Origin: Acidobacteriota bacterium
GTDB lineage: Bacteria > Actinomycetota > Acidimicrobiia > Spongiisociales > ZC4RG35
Reading direction: 5' to 3'
Assembly: GCA_004356805.1 (NCBI GenBank)
Contig: SMXW01000064.1
Location: 1 to 49,684, forward strand
DNA length: 49,684 nt
The translations under genes were made by a program, and so were the position numbers. This document shows, piece after piece, positions 25,001-32,857 of the stretch (positions are counted from its first letter, which is position 1; the number at the start of each line of letters is the position of its first letter). Below the pieces are notes generated by a model, which saw only the letters and a list, made by a program, of their open reading frames with translations, was not told the DNA's origin and did not search any database.

Positions 25001-25532
25001 CGAAAACGTCTTGAAAGCGCACCGCCGCAGCCACCGCCGCATCGATGTCTCGAGAGCTTCTCTTGTTCCCCTCCTCGCTGACGGCGTCGGGAGCGAGAAG
25101 TTGGGGCACGAGCCCGCCGAGACACCCGGAAGTGGCGATGATACCCTCGGAGTGCTCTGCCAGGAGCTCGATATCCATTCGGGGCTTGTAGTAGTACCCA
25201 TCGAGAAACGCCTTCGATGACAGTTGGAGAAGATTGCGATACCCCACTTCGTTCTCAGCAAGAAGATTCATGTGGTATCGCCGGTTCTCTGCGCCGACCG
25301 GCCGATCCCAACGCGAGCCTTCCGTGTAGTAGGCCTCTATCCCGATGATGGGTTTGATGCCCACATTGTTGGCGGCCTTGACAAAATCGACTACGCCGTA
25401 GAGATTCCCGTGGTCGGTTATGGCGATCGCAGGCTGGTCGTCTGCGGCGGCCGCTTCGACCACGTCTGTGATCCTCGCCGCACCGTCGAGTAGTGAGTAT
25501 TCGGTGTGCAGATGGAGATGGGCAAAGGACAC
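22035..25532 (-). CDS. dnaE: DNA polymerase III alpha subunit
   Basis: A 1165-residue replicative polymerase. The N-terminal PHP domain begins FAHLHLHTEYSLLDGAARI. The palm catalytic acidic cluster is MPDIDMDFDERYRGEM (about 410-420). Further marks are the PGRGSAAGSIVSYCL segment, the long fingers region with YQEQVMMVAQEIAGY, HhH-type motifs near VRNVGEGAVEKI, and a C-terminal OB domain near VGGIVGSITRRWTKKGDPM. The length fits DnaE1, the main replicase, rather than the error-prone DnaE2. GTG start. It is the last gene of the minus-strand series from yggU through traR, lspA, rluD and rhomboid, an order close to that seen beside dcw clusters in actinobacteria. Confidence 0.97.
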   Translation of the reverse strand: MSFAHLHLHTEYSLLDGAARITDVVEAAAADDQPAIAITDHGNLYGVVDFVKAANNVGIKPIIGIEAYYTEGSRWDRPVGAENRRYHMNLLAENEVGYRNLLQLSSKAFLDGYYYKPRMDIELLAEHSEGIIATSGCLGGLVPQLLAPDAVSEEGNKRSSRDIDAAVAAAVRFQDVFGKDNFFIEVQDHGIEAQRRIMPDLLEIASRIDAPLLATNDAHYTRRDEHDAHDVLLCIQTGSLRNEPGRLRFEGSEHYLKSSDEMRRLFPGDEFPKACDNTLWIAERANVEIEFGKILLPHFSVPEGETELTYLRRLVEQGTRERYGAEPGAEVWERVEHELKIIEEMGFPAYFLIVWDIIRHARENRIRVGPGRGSAAGSIVSYCLRITDIDPLAYGLIFERFLNPGRQSMPDIDMDFDERYRGEMIRYAAEKYGSDRVAQIITFATIKGKQAIRDAARVLGHPYSMGDRLAKAMPPSILGKDPTLDQVLSPPSSGAASEVKDWYANAHGLREMYEADPSAKEVIDAARGLEGLRRQDSIHAAAVVIAPEPLIGIVPVQRKGEDAEMVTQFEMHGIEALGLLKMDFLGLRNLSIIERCLELVEETTGERVDIDNVPTDDPTTFELLQSGNTIGVFQMEGTAMRALIRSLKPDIFDDVIALVALYRPGPMGANMHNLYADRKNGRAEIEELHPVLTEKLADTYQIMVYQEQVMMVAQEIAGYSMADADELRRAMGKKIKSVMVAEEEKFVTGTIDQGFPEETGREIFKLIEHFAGYGFNRSHSAGYGLLAYQTAYLKAHHPAEYLAALLTATKTNKDRTAVYLNECRRMGIEVLVPDINESESDFTVHDGRIRFGLSAVRNVGEGAVEKIIEARQDQPLKSFMDFVNRVDTAVLNKRSIESLIKAGAFDGSGDTRKGLTLVHEQILDATLERRRNEEMGQYSLFAGDDDSVEETNIEVPDLAWPQKTRLAFEKEMLGLYVSDHPLLSLGAALAAATSTSIAELGDLSDRSSLSVGGIVGSITRRWTKKGDPMLFFQLEDLEGSVECIAFPKTVHDYGPLIVEDAVLVISGHLDHRGDDVKVVARELKELEIRDDSTIRLTIPAGRLTPETVNSLKTILKNHPGSASVYLHMTDDGDTKVLKLSDAHKVEPRSALFAELKELLGPKAIL

Positions 25533-25623
25533 TGTTTGTCAGACCAGACTTACACGGGTGTAATTCTAGGAATCTAGCAGCGAGGCCGTTGCCCGGCGAC
25601 ACCGCGAAATACCACGATCGGAT

Positions 25624-26451
25624 TCAGATCATCACGGAGAGAGCGGCAACAACTGCTACCGCAACTCCGGTGACGGTGCGCAAAACCTCGATGTTGGAAC
25701 CACGCAGCCGGGACCAGGTCTCACCGATGGCAAAGCCGGCGATCAGCCCCCCTAGATGGGCCTGCCACGCGATGTTGGGCACGAGGAACGGAATCGCCGC
25801 GTTGATCAATAGGAGAAAGCCGATCTGGCGAAGCATGGCCCGGCCTTGCATAGTGTTGCGGCGATGCAAGGCCCAGCTGAGCCAAACGCCAAATAGGCCG
25901 AAAATGGCGCCCGACGCACCGACTGCGACATCGAGTGGATCTCCGAGATAAAAGGCAAAGGCCCCCCCTACCCCCGCCGACGCCAAGAAGAGACTGACGA
26001 AAGGCCACGTTCCGACGCCGCGCTCGATCTGAGGTCCGAGTACCCAGAGGGCCCACATGTTGAACAAGATGTGGGTGATCGAGGCGTGAAGCAAGATCGG
26101 TGTGAAGATCCGCCACCATTCCCCTGCTGCAACAGCCAGGTTCCACTGAGCAAGGGTCTCGAATATCAAGTCACCCGACTGTCTGAATCCTGTGAGCGCG
26201 AAGAACCCGACCGCCAGTGCGATGAATGTCTTGGTGGCGGGGGCGCCGCTGGCACGAGAGGACCGAGCACCGGTAGGAATTATCTCCTGGGTTCCCTCCG
26301 AACGCACACATTCGGGACACCGTTGTCCAACTGAAGCGTCGATGGAACAAGCGGCACAGATCGGCCGGTCACATCGACTGCACTTGAGAAGTGTGTGGCG
26401 ATCGGGATGGCGATAACAAGCCGGAGCTGCGGTGGTGGGATCCTGTGTCAC
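25624..26451 (-). CDS. Rhomboid intramembrane serine protease with N-terminal zinc finger
   Basis: 275 residues. The N-terminal 12-48 region holds paired Cys/His ligands (CYRH, CSRC, CAAC, CPEC) of a B-box-like zinc-binding domain. About six membrane helices follow, with the rhomboid HILFN motif (127-131), catalytic Ser180 in GASGAIFG and catalytic His232 in AWQAHLGG. It would cleave membrane proteins inside the bilayer; substrates are unknown. GTG start with a TACCGT -10-like element seven bases upstream inside a direct repeat, so it is probably leaderless and has its own promoter. dnaE follows 91 bases downstream. Confidence 0.92.
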   Translation of the reverse strand: MTQDPTTAAPACYRHPDRHTLLKCSRCDRPICAACSIDASVGQRCPECVRSEGTQEIIPTGARSSRASGAPATKTFIALAVGFFALTGFRQSGDLIFETLAQWNLAVAAGEWWRIFTPILLHASITHILFNMWALWVLGPQIERGVGTWPFVSLFLASAGVGGAFAFYLGDPLDVAVGASGAIFGLFGVWLSWALHRRNTMQGRAMLRQIGFLLLINAAIPFLVPNIAWQAHLGGLIAGFAIGETWSRLRGSNIEVLRTVTGVAVAVVAALSVMI

Positions 26452-26478
26452 CGACTCGACGGTATCCGACTCGACGGT
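26451..26478. repeat. Two 13-bp direct repeats filling the rluD-rhomboid gap
   Basis: CCGACTCGACGGT occurs at 26451-26463 and again, perfectly, at 26466-26478, with two bases (AT) between. The pair occupies nearly the whole 27-base gap. On the minus strand the junction forms TACCGT (26464-26459), seven bases before the rhomboid GTG, so the repeat covers the likely -10 element and the start codon. It could be an operator or a slippage product. Confidence 0.75.
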
Positions 26479-27399
26479 TTATCCAGTGCCATGTTGATCG
26501 AGATAGTCGAGCACCGCACGGAGATCCGGTGCTAGTGGCGAGTCAACCCTGACACGCTCACCGGTTGTGGGATGGCTGAACTCGACACGGGAGGCATGGA
26601 GGAAGGATCGTGGAGAGGTCACCCTCGTCGTCCTACCACCATAGGTTTTGTCGCCAATCACCGGGTGGTCAACTGCAGAGAGATGCACTCTGATCTGATG
26701 GGTCCGCCCTGTCTCCAGTCGGACGGTCAGCAAGGAACACTCGAACCTCGGGTATTCACGATCAACTTCGTAGTGCGTGGTGGCACTCTTGCCGCCCGGC
26801 ACGACGGCACGACGCATCGGTCGTTTCGGGTCACGTCCGATCGGAGCTTCGATTGTCCCGGTCGGCGCCTCGAACCGGCCATCAACCAGGCATGTGTAGA
26901 CCCTCGTGATCTCCCTGCGTTTCAATTGGCCGACGAGAGCCTCATACCCAAGAGCCGTCCGAGCCACGACGAGAGCGCCAGACGTGTCTTTGTCGAGACG
27001 ATGCACCAGACCCCAGCGGTCGACAGAACCCACCCCCTCGAGCTCGGGATACCGGTAGAGAAGACCCGCTGCCAGCGTTCCCAGGCTGCGGCCAGCACCA
27101 GGGTGGACTATCACGCCGACAGGCTTGTCCACAACGATCACCGTGTCGTCCTCGTAGAGAACACCGAACTCCACCGGCTCCGCCTGCAGTTTGACAGCTG
27201 GCCTGGGAACCGGCGTCGTGATAGTCGACCCCTCCGTCACACGATCTGCGGGTCTGGCTGTCACCCCATCGATGGAGACACCGTCGTCGATCAAGTCGCG
27301 GGCTTGAGCCCGACTCACTTCGAGCAGGGTTGCCAGGACCTTGTCGACTCTGGCCCCATCGAGTTCGGACGGGACCTCGACTGTTATCTCGTTTGCCAC
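26479..27399 (-). CDS. rluD: RluA-family 23S rRNA pseudouridine synthase
   Basis: A 306-residue protein: N-terminal S4 RNA-binding domain (about 12-60, RVDKVLATLLEVSRAQARDL) and a pseudouridine synthase domain with catalytic Asp136 in VHRLDKDTSGALVVA. RluD-type enzymes modify U1911/1915/1917 in helix 69 of 23S rRNA. The GTG at 27399 is chosen; it overlaps the end of lspA by 16 bases. The frame extends to 27471, but that part is out of family and lies within lspA. The lspA-rluD order is common in bacteria. Confidence 0.93.
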   Translation of the reverse strand: MANEITVEVPSELDGARVDKVLATLLEVSRAQARDLIDDGVSIDGVTARPADRVTEGSTITTPVPRPAVKLQAEPVEFGVLYEDDTVIVVDKPVGVIVHPGAGRSLGTLAAGLLYRYPELEGVGSVDRWGLVHRLDKDTSGALVVARTALGYEALVGQLKRREITRVYTCLVDGRFEAPTGTIEAPIGRDPKRPMRRAVVPGGKSATTHYEVDREYPRFECSLLTVRLETGRTHQIRVHLSAVDHPVIGDKTYGGRTTRVTSPRSFLHASRVEFSHPTTGERVRVDSPLAPDLRAVLDYLDQHGTG

Positions 27400-27857
27400 G
27401 CGTGTATGAGTAGCAGTCCGACCGCGATCGTGACCGATGCATCCGAGATGTTGAAAGTCGGGATCCACCACATACTTATCCAGTCAATGACCTTCCCGTC
27501 CAGAAACCCTTCACCTCGGAATACGCGATCAATCAAGTTTCCGTTGGCCCCACCGAGCACCAATCCCAGTGCGGCCACCTCGAGAAAAGGTCGCTCGGTT
27601 CGAATCGACCAGAGGACGAAAACGGATACGACGATTGCTGCCACTCCCATGAATGGCCCGGCGTTTTGGAACAACGAGAACGCAGCCCCCGGGTTCTCGG
27701 TGAATGTGAAGGTGAGAAACCCCGGAATGACCTCTAATGGAGAATCGGCAAAGTGTGCGGACGCATACCGTTTGGTGACCAGGTCGGCCACGACAACAGC
27801 CAGGGCTATGCCCAGCGTGGTCGAATAGCGCCGGTTCAATTGAACTTGGCGGCGCAT
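27384..27857 (-). CDS. lspA: Lipoprotein signal peptidase II
   Basis: A 157-residue membrane aspartyl protease with four membrane segments that removes signal peptides from prolipoproteins after diacylglyceryl transfer. Catalytic aspartates are Asp110 in GGANGNLIDR and Asp139 in FNISDAS; the FTENPGAAFSLF region is also typical. The ATG at 27857 is used here, overlapping traR by 22 bases. A TTG at 27839 that overlaps the traR stop as TTGA gives a more usual N-terminus (NRRYSTTLG) and is a serious alternative. Confidence 0.93.
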   Translation of the reverse strand: MRRQVQLNRRYSTTLGIALAVVVADLVTKRYASAHFADSPLEVIPGFLTFTFTENPGAAFSLFQNAGPFMGVAAIVVSVFVLWSIRTERPFLEVAALGLVLGGANGNLIDRVFRGEGFLDGKVIDWISMWWIPTFNISDASVTIAVGLLLIHAWQTR

Positions 27858-28210
27858 TCGACGCAGAGCGTCGAATAAGGCAAAACGTCAAGACGCTCGA
27901 TCGGAATGGCCGTGCCACAGTTTTCGCAAATCCCGTAATGCCCAGTCTTGATTCGGGCCAGGGCGTGATCCACCTTGCTGATGAGATCGAGAGTGTTCTG
28001 CTCGATTGACAGCTCTTTGGCGTATTCGAGCTTCAACGAACTGGCCTCGGCATTACCCGGATCGGGGCTCCGGTCTGATGAGCTCTCCGTCAGCCGGGCT
28101 ACCTGGAGTTCGCGCTCGTACTCCTCGACAAGCCCCTCGAGACGCGTCCTCTCGTCCTCCAGGTGTTTCCTGAAGCGCTCAACTGTGGACTTCGCCAGTT
28201 TTCGTGCCAC
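27836..28210 (-). CDS. TraR/DksA-family zinc-finger protein
   Basis: A 124-residue protein: an N-terminal coiled-coil hairpin (about 5-85) and a C-terminal zinc finger with Cys pairs CENC and CVEC separated by 17 residues. DksA-type proteins enter the RNA polymerase secondary channel and alter promoter response. Actinobacterial members beside lspA are of this short type; whether they act with ppGpp is uncertain. GTG start with GAAGGAAG just upstream. It is the first of the overlapping traR-lspA-rluD set. Confidence 0.88.
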   Translation of the reverse strand: MARKLAKSTVERFRKHLEDERTRLEGLVEEYERELQVARLTESSSDRSPDPGNAEASSLKLEYAKELSIEQNTLDLISKVDHALARIKTGHYGICENCGTAIPIERLDVLPYSTLCVECAAKFN

Positions 28211-28246
28211 GTTCTTCCTTCTGAAAGGGCGGGAACCCTACCAACG

Positions 28247-28507
28247 TCATGAAAGCAAGCCGAGTTTCCTCCGAACAGTCTCGACATCGCCGTTGGCCAC
28301 CTGAAACACCTTGTGACGGCTAGTCATTCCCCCGATCAGACTCACTGGAGGCCCCAGCAGGCTCTCGAGAAGCCTCATCGCTTCCTCGTTGGCCCGGTCA
28401 CCCTCTGGGGGCGCGGTCACCCTGAGCTTCACCTTGTCGCCATGAAGGCCAACAAATTCGGAGCGGGATGCACCGGGCACGACCCAGGCGTCGATTGTCA
28501 CACCCAT
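28247..28507 (-). CDS. DUF167 (YggU-like) protein
   Basis: An 86-residue protein of the DUF167/UPF0235 family: VTIDAWVVPGASRSEFVG at the start, then LRVTAPPEGDRANEEAMRLL, the hallmark of the fold, and a closing SRHKVFQVANGD segment. The molecular function of the family is unknown. The ATG at 28507 is chosen because the family starts there; the frame continues to 28561. It is 36 bases before traR and divergent from ileS, with 127 bases between the start codons. Confidence 0.85.
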   Translation of the reverse strand: MGVTIDAWVVPGASRSEFVGLHGDKVKLRVTAPPEGDRANEEAMRLLESLLGPPVSLIGGMTSRHKVFQVANGDVETVRRKLGLLS

Positions 28508-28634
28508 GGCGCTAAGTCTGATGGGAGACCCGCTCACCCCGACACAGTAGATCCTTGGCACAAGTCGGTAGATGGCCTGGGAGCAGCCACGCCTACCATT
28601 CCGCCATCACTGAAATGGCCTATTTGGAGAAGAA

Positions 28635-31600
28635 GTGACACCAGAGAAGACAACGTTCACCCGGGTCGAGCCCTCGGTTCACTTTCCGGATCTCGAACAA
28701 GAGGTTCTCAAATTCTGGCGCGAATCTGACGCCTTCGCCGAGTCGGTGCGAAGACGCCCGGAGAACAACGAATACGTGTTCTACGACGGACCACCTTTTC
28801 CAACGGGTAGCCCCCACTATGGGAACCTCCTCGCCGGAGTCATCAAAGACATGGTTCCCCGCTACTGGACGATGCGGGGATATCGAGTGGAGCGCCGGTT
28901 CGGGTGGGATACCCACGGGCTGCCGATCGAGATGGAGGTCGAAAAGCGTCTCGGGATCTCCGGTCCCAGAGAAATCAACCAATATGGCGTAGCCCGCTTC
29001 AACGAAGCATGCCGACTCGAGGTCCAGGCCAACACCGAAGCATGGGAGGTGCTGACGGAACGGATCGGCCGGTGGGTCGACTTCGAGAACGCCTACACGA
29101 CCATGGATCCGGAGTTCATGGAGACCATATGGTGGGTTTTCTCCCAACTTTGGGACAAGGGTCTCGTCTACCGCGACTTCAAGGTCCTTCCCTACTCGTG
29201 GGGCGCCACGACTCCTCTCTCCAACTTTGAGGCCAACCTCGATTACCGGGACACCGAAGACCCGTCCATCACGGTACGTCTCGAAATCCTCGATGGCAAC
29301 GAGAAGGTCCAAACCGGCGACTATTTCCTGATCTGGACGACCACGCCATGGACTCTTCCCGGGAACCTGGCAGTAGCCGTTGGCCTGGACCATGACTACG
29401 TTCGAATTTTCTCCGAGGGTGACCACTATTGGATCGCCGCGGAAAGAGCATCATCAGAATTTGGCGAAGAACCTCACATGGTGGACACGGCCCGAGGCCG
29501 TGACCTCCTCGGGATCTCCTACGACCCACCTTTCGACTATTTCGGTGAGGAGCGAGACAGGGGCGCCTTTCGCACGATCGAATCGGACCATGTCACTGTT
29601 GACGAGGGAACTGGTTTGGTCCACTTGGCACCGGCATACGGTGAGGCCGACTTCCTGGCTCTCCAGAACGCCGGACTGAACAACCTCGTCGACCCGGTCG
29701 ATCCCGAGGGAAGGTTCAACGACGAAGTGCCGGATGTGGCCGGCCAGAACATCAAGGACGCGGACTCGACCTTGATCCGACTCCTCGAGGAATCGGGAAA
29801 GCTCGTCAGGTCCGAGCGCATCACCCACTCCTATCCCTTCTGCTATCGCACCGGCACCCCTCTCATGTTCAAGGCGATTCCGACCTGGTTCGTCGCTGTT
29901 GAGCAATTTCGAGATCGCATGGTCGAGTTGAACGACACGATCCATTGGGTCCCCGACTATGTCGGCAGTCGTCGCTTCGGCAATTGGCTCGCCGGAGCCA
30001 GGGACTGGGCGATAAGCCGCAACAGGTATTGGGGTTCGTGCATTCCGATCTGGGAGTGCGATGGCTGTGACGAACAAGTAACAGTGGGCTCTCTGGACGA
30101 GTTGGAAAGCCTTTCGGGACAACGTCCGAGTGATCTCCATAAGCACATCCTCGATGAGATCCAATGGGACTGCGCAACTTGTGACGGCGTGATGATCCGA
30201 GTGCCCGAGGTTCTTGACGTTTGGTTTGAGTCCGGCTCGATGCCTTACGGAAAGCTCCATTACCCGTTCGAGAACAAAGAGCGTTTCGAGGCCACTTATC
30301 CGGCCCAGTTCATCGCAGAAGGCCTCGACCAGACCAGAGGCTGGTTTTACACACTGATCGTTCTATCGACTGCCCTCTTCGATCGACCGGCATTCGAAAA
30401 CTGTGTCGTCAACGGGATGATTCTTGCCGAGGACGGCCACAAGATGTCGAAGAGCCTGAAGAACTACGCCGATCCTTCTGAGATCCTCGATGATCTTGGC
30501 GCCGATGCTCTCCGGGCGTTCTTGATCAACTCGCCCGTGCTCCGTGCCGAGCCTCTCCGTTTTTCCAAAGATGGGGTGGCCGAAGTAGTGCGAACCGTTC
30601 TCCTCCCGATGTGGAACACGTACAGCTTCTTCACGACATACGCCGAAGCAGACGGGATAACGATCGAGGACCTGGCAGCGGCCCCACCAGCCGCGGACAG
30701 ACCCGAGATGGACCGCTGGATCCTCTCCGTCCTCCAGAGCCTCATCGAGGAAGTCAACACACAGATGGAGGGCTACTACCTCTACAACGTGGTGCCACCG
30801 ATTCTGGGTCTCATCGATCATCTCACCAACTGGTATGTGCGCCGCTCCCGAAGACGTTTCTGGCGTTCCCGGGGTGAGACCGGCGAGGGTGACACCGACA
30901 AGCTCGCCGCATTCGCCACGCTCTACGAGGTTCTCACGACGTTTAGCGAGGTTCTCGCCCCTGTCCTGCCATTTATCACTGAGCACATCTATCAGGATCT
31001 AGTAGCCCGTCACCAGTCCGACGCCCCGTCGAGCATCCATCACAGAGACTTCCCCATGGCGGACGAAGCACTCATCGATCGAGAGCTGGAAACAGCGATG
31101 GCCCACGTCCGCGAGGTGGTGCGGCTCGGGCGCAATCTACGAAAGAGGGAGGGCCATAGGGTCCGCCAGCCCCTCTCCCGGCTCACCGTCCTAACCCGCG
31201 ACCCGAGCGTCGCCGGTGCCGTCGCAACCCATGCTTCGGTCATATCCGACGAGCTAAATGTGAAGGAGGTAACGGTCAGTTCGGATGAGACTGCCTTCGT
31301 GCACCTCTCGGCCAAGGCAAATTACCGCAAGCTCGGCCCCATTCTCGGCTCCAGAATGACTGATGCCGCCACGGCGATCGCCGGGCTCTCCGGCGACCAG
31401 ATAGAAGACCTTCTCGCAGGGGGCTCTACGGAACTTGTCGGACAACAGATCACCCTCGACGATATCCTCGTTGAGCGAATTCCAGTCGACGGGACCATTG
31501 TCGAAACCGGTTCGGAATTCGCATGTGCACTTGACACGACTATCACCAGAGATCTCAAACTCGAAGGTCTTGCCCGTGAGATTGTGAGCAAGGTCCAGAA

Positions 31601-31811
31601 CATGCGTCGCCAAGCGGGTCTTCAGGTTTCTGATCGGATCCATTTGACCTGGCAAGCAGCCGACGACGACGTCGTGGCGGCTTTCGATCAGTACAGCGAC
31701 CACATCACAAGTGAGGTTCTGGCGTCCGAACTGATGAGAAGCAACGAGGTTGATGCCAATGATGTCGAGATCGACGGTCACACCATTCGGCTGGAGGTCG
31801 TCAAGGCCTAG
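28635..31811 (+). CDS. ileS: Isoleucyl-tRNA synthetase (type 2)
   Basis: A 1058-residue class I synthetase charging tRNA-Ile. The HIGH-type motif is PHYGN, within GPPFPTGSPHYGNLLAG, and the second motif is HKMSKSLKNY. An editing (CP1) domain lies between, including GTGLVHLAPAYGEADF. Zinc-type Cys pairs occur at CDGC and CATC. Length, PHYGN-LLAG-IKD and PRYWTMRGY are typical of the eukaryote-like IleS2 class found in mycobacteria and linked to natural mupirocin tolerance. GTG start with GGAG six bases upstream. The 73-base space upstream is too short for a T-box leader. It is the only plus-strand gene between 22 and 49 kb. Confidence 0.96.
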   Translation: MTPEKTTFTRVEPSVHFPDLEQEVLKFWRESDAFAESVRRRPENNEYVFYDGPPFPTGSPHYGNLLAGVIKDMVPRYWTMRGYRVERRFGWDTHGLPIEMEVEKRLGISGPREINQYGVARFNEACRLEVQANTEAWEVLTERIGRWVDFENAYTTMDPEFMETIWWVFSQLWDKGLVYRDFKVLPYSWGATTPLSNFEANLDYRDTEDPSITVRLEILDGNEKVQTGDYFLIWTTTPWTLPGNLAVAVGLDHDYVRIFSEGDHYWIAAERASSEFGEEPHMVDTARGRDLLGISYDPPFDYFGEERDRGAFRTIESDHVTVDEGTGLVHLAPAYGEADFLALQNAGLNNLVDPVDPEGRFNDEVPDVAGQNIKDADSTLIRLLEESGKLVRSERITHSYPFCYRTGTPLMFKAIPTWFVAVEQFRDRMVELNDTIHWVPDYVGSRRFGNWLAGARDWAISRNRYWGSCIPIWECDGCDEQVTVGSLDELESLSGQRPSDLHKHILDEIQWDCATCDGVMIRVPEVLDVWFESGSMPYGKLHYPFENKERFEATYPAQFIAEGLDQTRGWFYTLIVLSTALFDRPAFENCVVNGMILAEDGHKMSKSLKNYADPSEILDDLGADALRAFLINSPVLRAEPLRFSKDGVAEVVRTVLLPMWNTYSFFTTYAEADGITIEDLAAAPPAADRPEMDRWILSVLQSLIEEVNTQMEGYYLYNVVPPILGLIDHLTNWYVRRSRRRFWRSRGETGEGDTDKLAAFATLYEVLTTFSEVLAPVLPFITEHIYQDLVARHQSDAPSSIHHRDFPMADEALIDRELETAMAHVREVVRLGRNLRKREGHRVRQPLSRLTVLTRDPSVAGAVATHASVISDELNVKEVTVSSDETAFVHLSAKANYRKLGPILGSRMTDAATAIAGLSGDQIEDLLAGGSTELVGQQITLDDILVERIPVDGTIVETGSEFACALDTTITRDLKLEGLAREIVSKVQNMRRQAGLQVSDRIHLTWQAADDDVVAAFDQYSDHITSEVLASELMRSNEVDANDVEIDGHTIRLEVVKA

Positions 31812-32131
31812 TTACCTGCCGTCGGAGTGCCCCGTATGAGAGCAGCGCGGAAAGGATGAAGACTTACGCCGAAAAGACCCTCGGCCACGAACGGGTCTTC
31901 CTCCATGAATCGGCGAGCATCCTCTTCGCTGTCGGCCTCGAGAATAACCACTGAAGGCCCCACCCCGTCGAGACTTCGACCAGCGAGAATGACGATTCCA
32001 TCTTCCGTTGCCTGCGCCAGACGCCGATAGTGCTCGGCGCTCGCTTTTTCATCCTTCTCTGACCAGGCAGTCGGATCAGTGAGTAGCTCGGGCCGGTCGC
32101 CCGGGAGGAATTGGTATATGAACTCAGGCAA
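31808..32131 (-). CDS. YCII-family protein
   Basis: A 107-residue protein with the YCII fold pattern (ferredoxin-like dimer): the middle reads GIVILAGRSLDGVGPSVVIL followed by ADSEEDARRFMEEDPFVAEGLF and HPFRAALI. The biochemical role of most members is unknown; some resemble chloromuconolactone-type enzymes. TTG start, five bases after the DivIVA gene stop, so it is probably the last gene of the long dcw operon. It overlaps the convergent ileS stop by four bases. Confidence 0.85.
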   Translation of the reverse strand: MPEFIYQFLPGDRPELLTDPTAWSEKDEKASAEHYRRLAQATEDGIVILAGRSLDGVGPSVVILEADSEEDARRFMEEDPFVAEGLFGVSLHPFRAALIRGTPTAGN

Positions 32132-32136
32132 GCTGC

Positions 32137-32799
32137 TTACTCGCCCCGGTCGTCGTGCTCCATGGAGGAGAGCTCCCCCGTGGAGTCGTTGCCCAGCTCG
32201 TCGTCTTCTTCATCACCGACCATGCCGGCGTCCGATCCGTGATTGGTGTCGTCATCACCAGAGTCGTCATCACCGACATGAGAGTTCGCAACATCTGAGG
32301 GGTCCTCGCCGTCGTCGGGGGAGATGTCCAGATCCTGGTCGGTCTGGTGGTGGCCACCAATCGAGTCGTCCATCTCATCCAATCGATCGGCCACTTCGGT
32401 AGCCAACACTGCGAGTTGGGTGCGGACACCGGCAACATGGTGAGTGAGCTCGGTCATCTCCTCTTCGACGGCCTTCTTCTTTGCGTCACGCTCAGTTGCC
32501 CACGAGTCGGCCTCGGACAGTACATCTGCGAGGATCTGGTTGGCTTCTTCCCGGGCATCCGCGATCATCGTGTCGGCCGTCACCTGGGCGGTCATGAGGA
32601 CACGACCGATGACGCTCTCACTCTCGACAGGTGTCGAGTCGGCCACCGGATTGCTTGCCTTAGTTTCGACGATTTGATCCTGAAGGTCGCGAATCGTCGC
32701 GATGACGTCATCGAGAAAATCGTCAACCTCATCGAGGTCGTAACCTCTGAGGACTGTTGAGAAGGTCTTCTGCTCTACGTCCGCTGGTGTCATTCCCAT
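32137..32799 (-). CDS. DivIVA/Wag31-like polar growth and division protein
   Basis: A 220-residue protein. The N-terminal membrane-binding DivIVA domain reads MTPADVEQKTFSTVLRGYDL and then DEVDDFLDDVIATIRDLQ, followed by a central coiled coil (about 65-135). DivIVA proteins mark curved membrane and recruit cell-wall machinery; in actinobacteria they direct polar growth. The last 75 or so residues are unusually acidic and low-complexity (many Asp, Ser, Gly). ATG start with AAAGG nine bases upstream. It lies after yggT near the end of the dcw operon. Confidence 0.88.
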   Translation of the reverse strand: MGMTPADVEQKTFSTVLRGYDLDEVDDFLDDVIATIRDLQDQIVETKASNPVADSTPVESESVIGRVLMTAQVTADTMIADAREEANQILADVLSEADSWATERDAKKKAVEEEMTELTHHVAGVRTQLAVLATEVADRLDEMDDSIGGHHQTDQDLDISPDDGEDPSDVANSHVGDDDSGDDDTNHGSDAGMVGDEEDDELGNDSTGELSSMEHDDRGE

Positions 32800-32857
32800 G
32801 ATCCAAAGCCTTTCGCTCGAGCGGCAGGGTAAGAACCGGAGACCGTGCCTCTAAGGA

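Noticed and set aside
26572..27828. A 418-codon plus-strand frame over rluD and lspA
   Set aside because: Antisense to two well-supported genes; composition is typical of a GC-driven shadow frame.
28562..28634. T-box leader for ileS
   Set aside because: Only 73 bases between the yggU frame limit and ileS; no T-box sequence or stem I motif seen.
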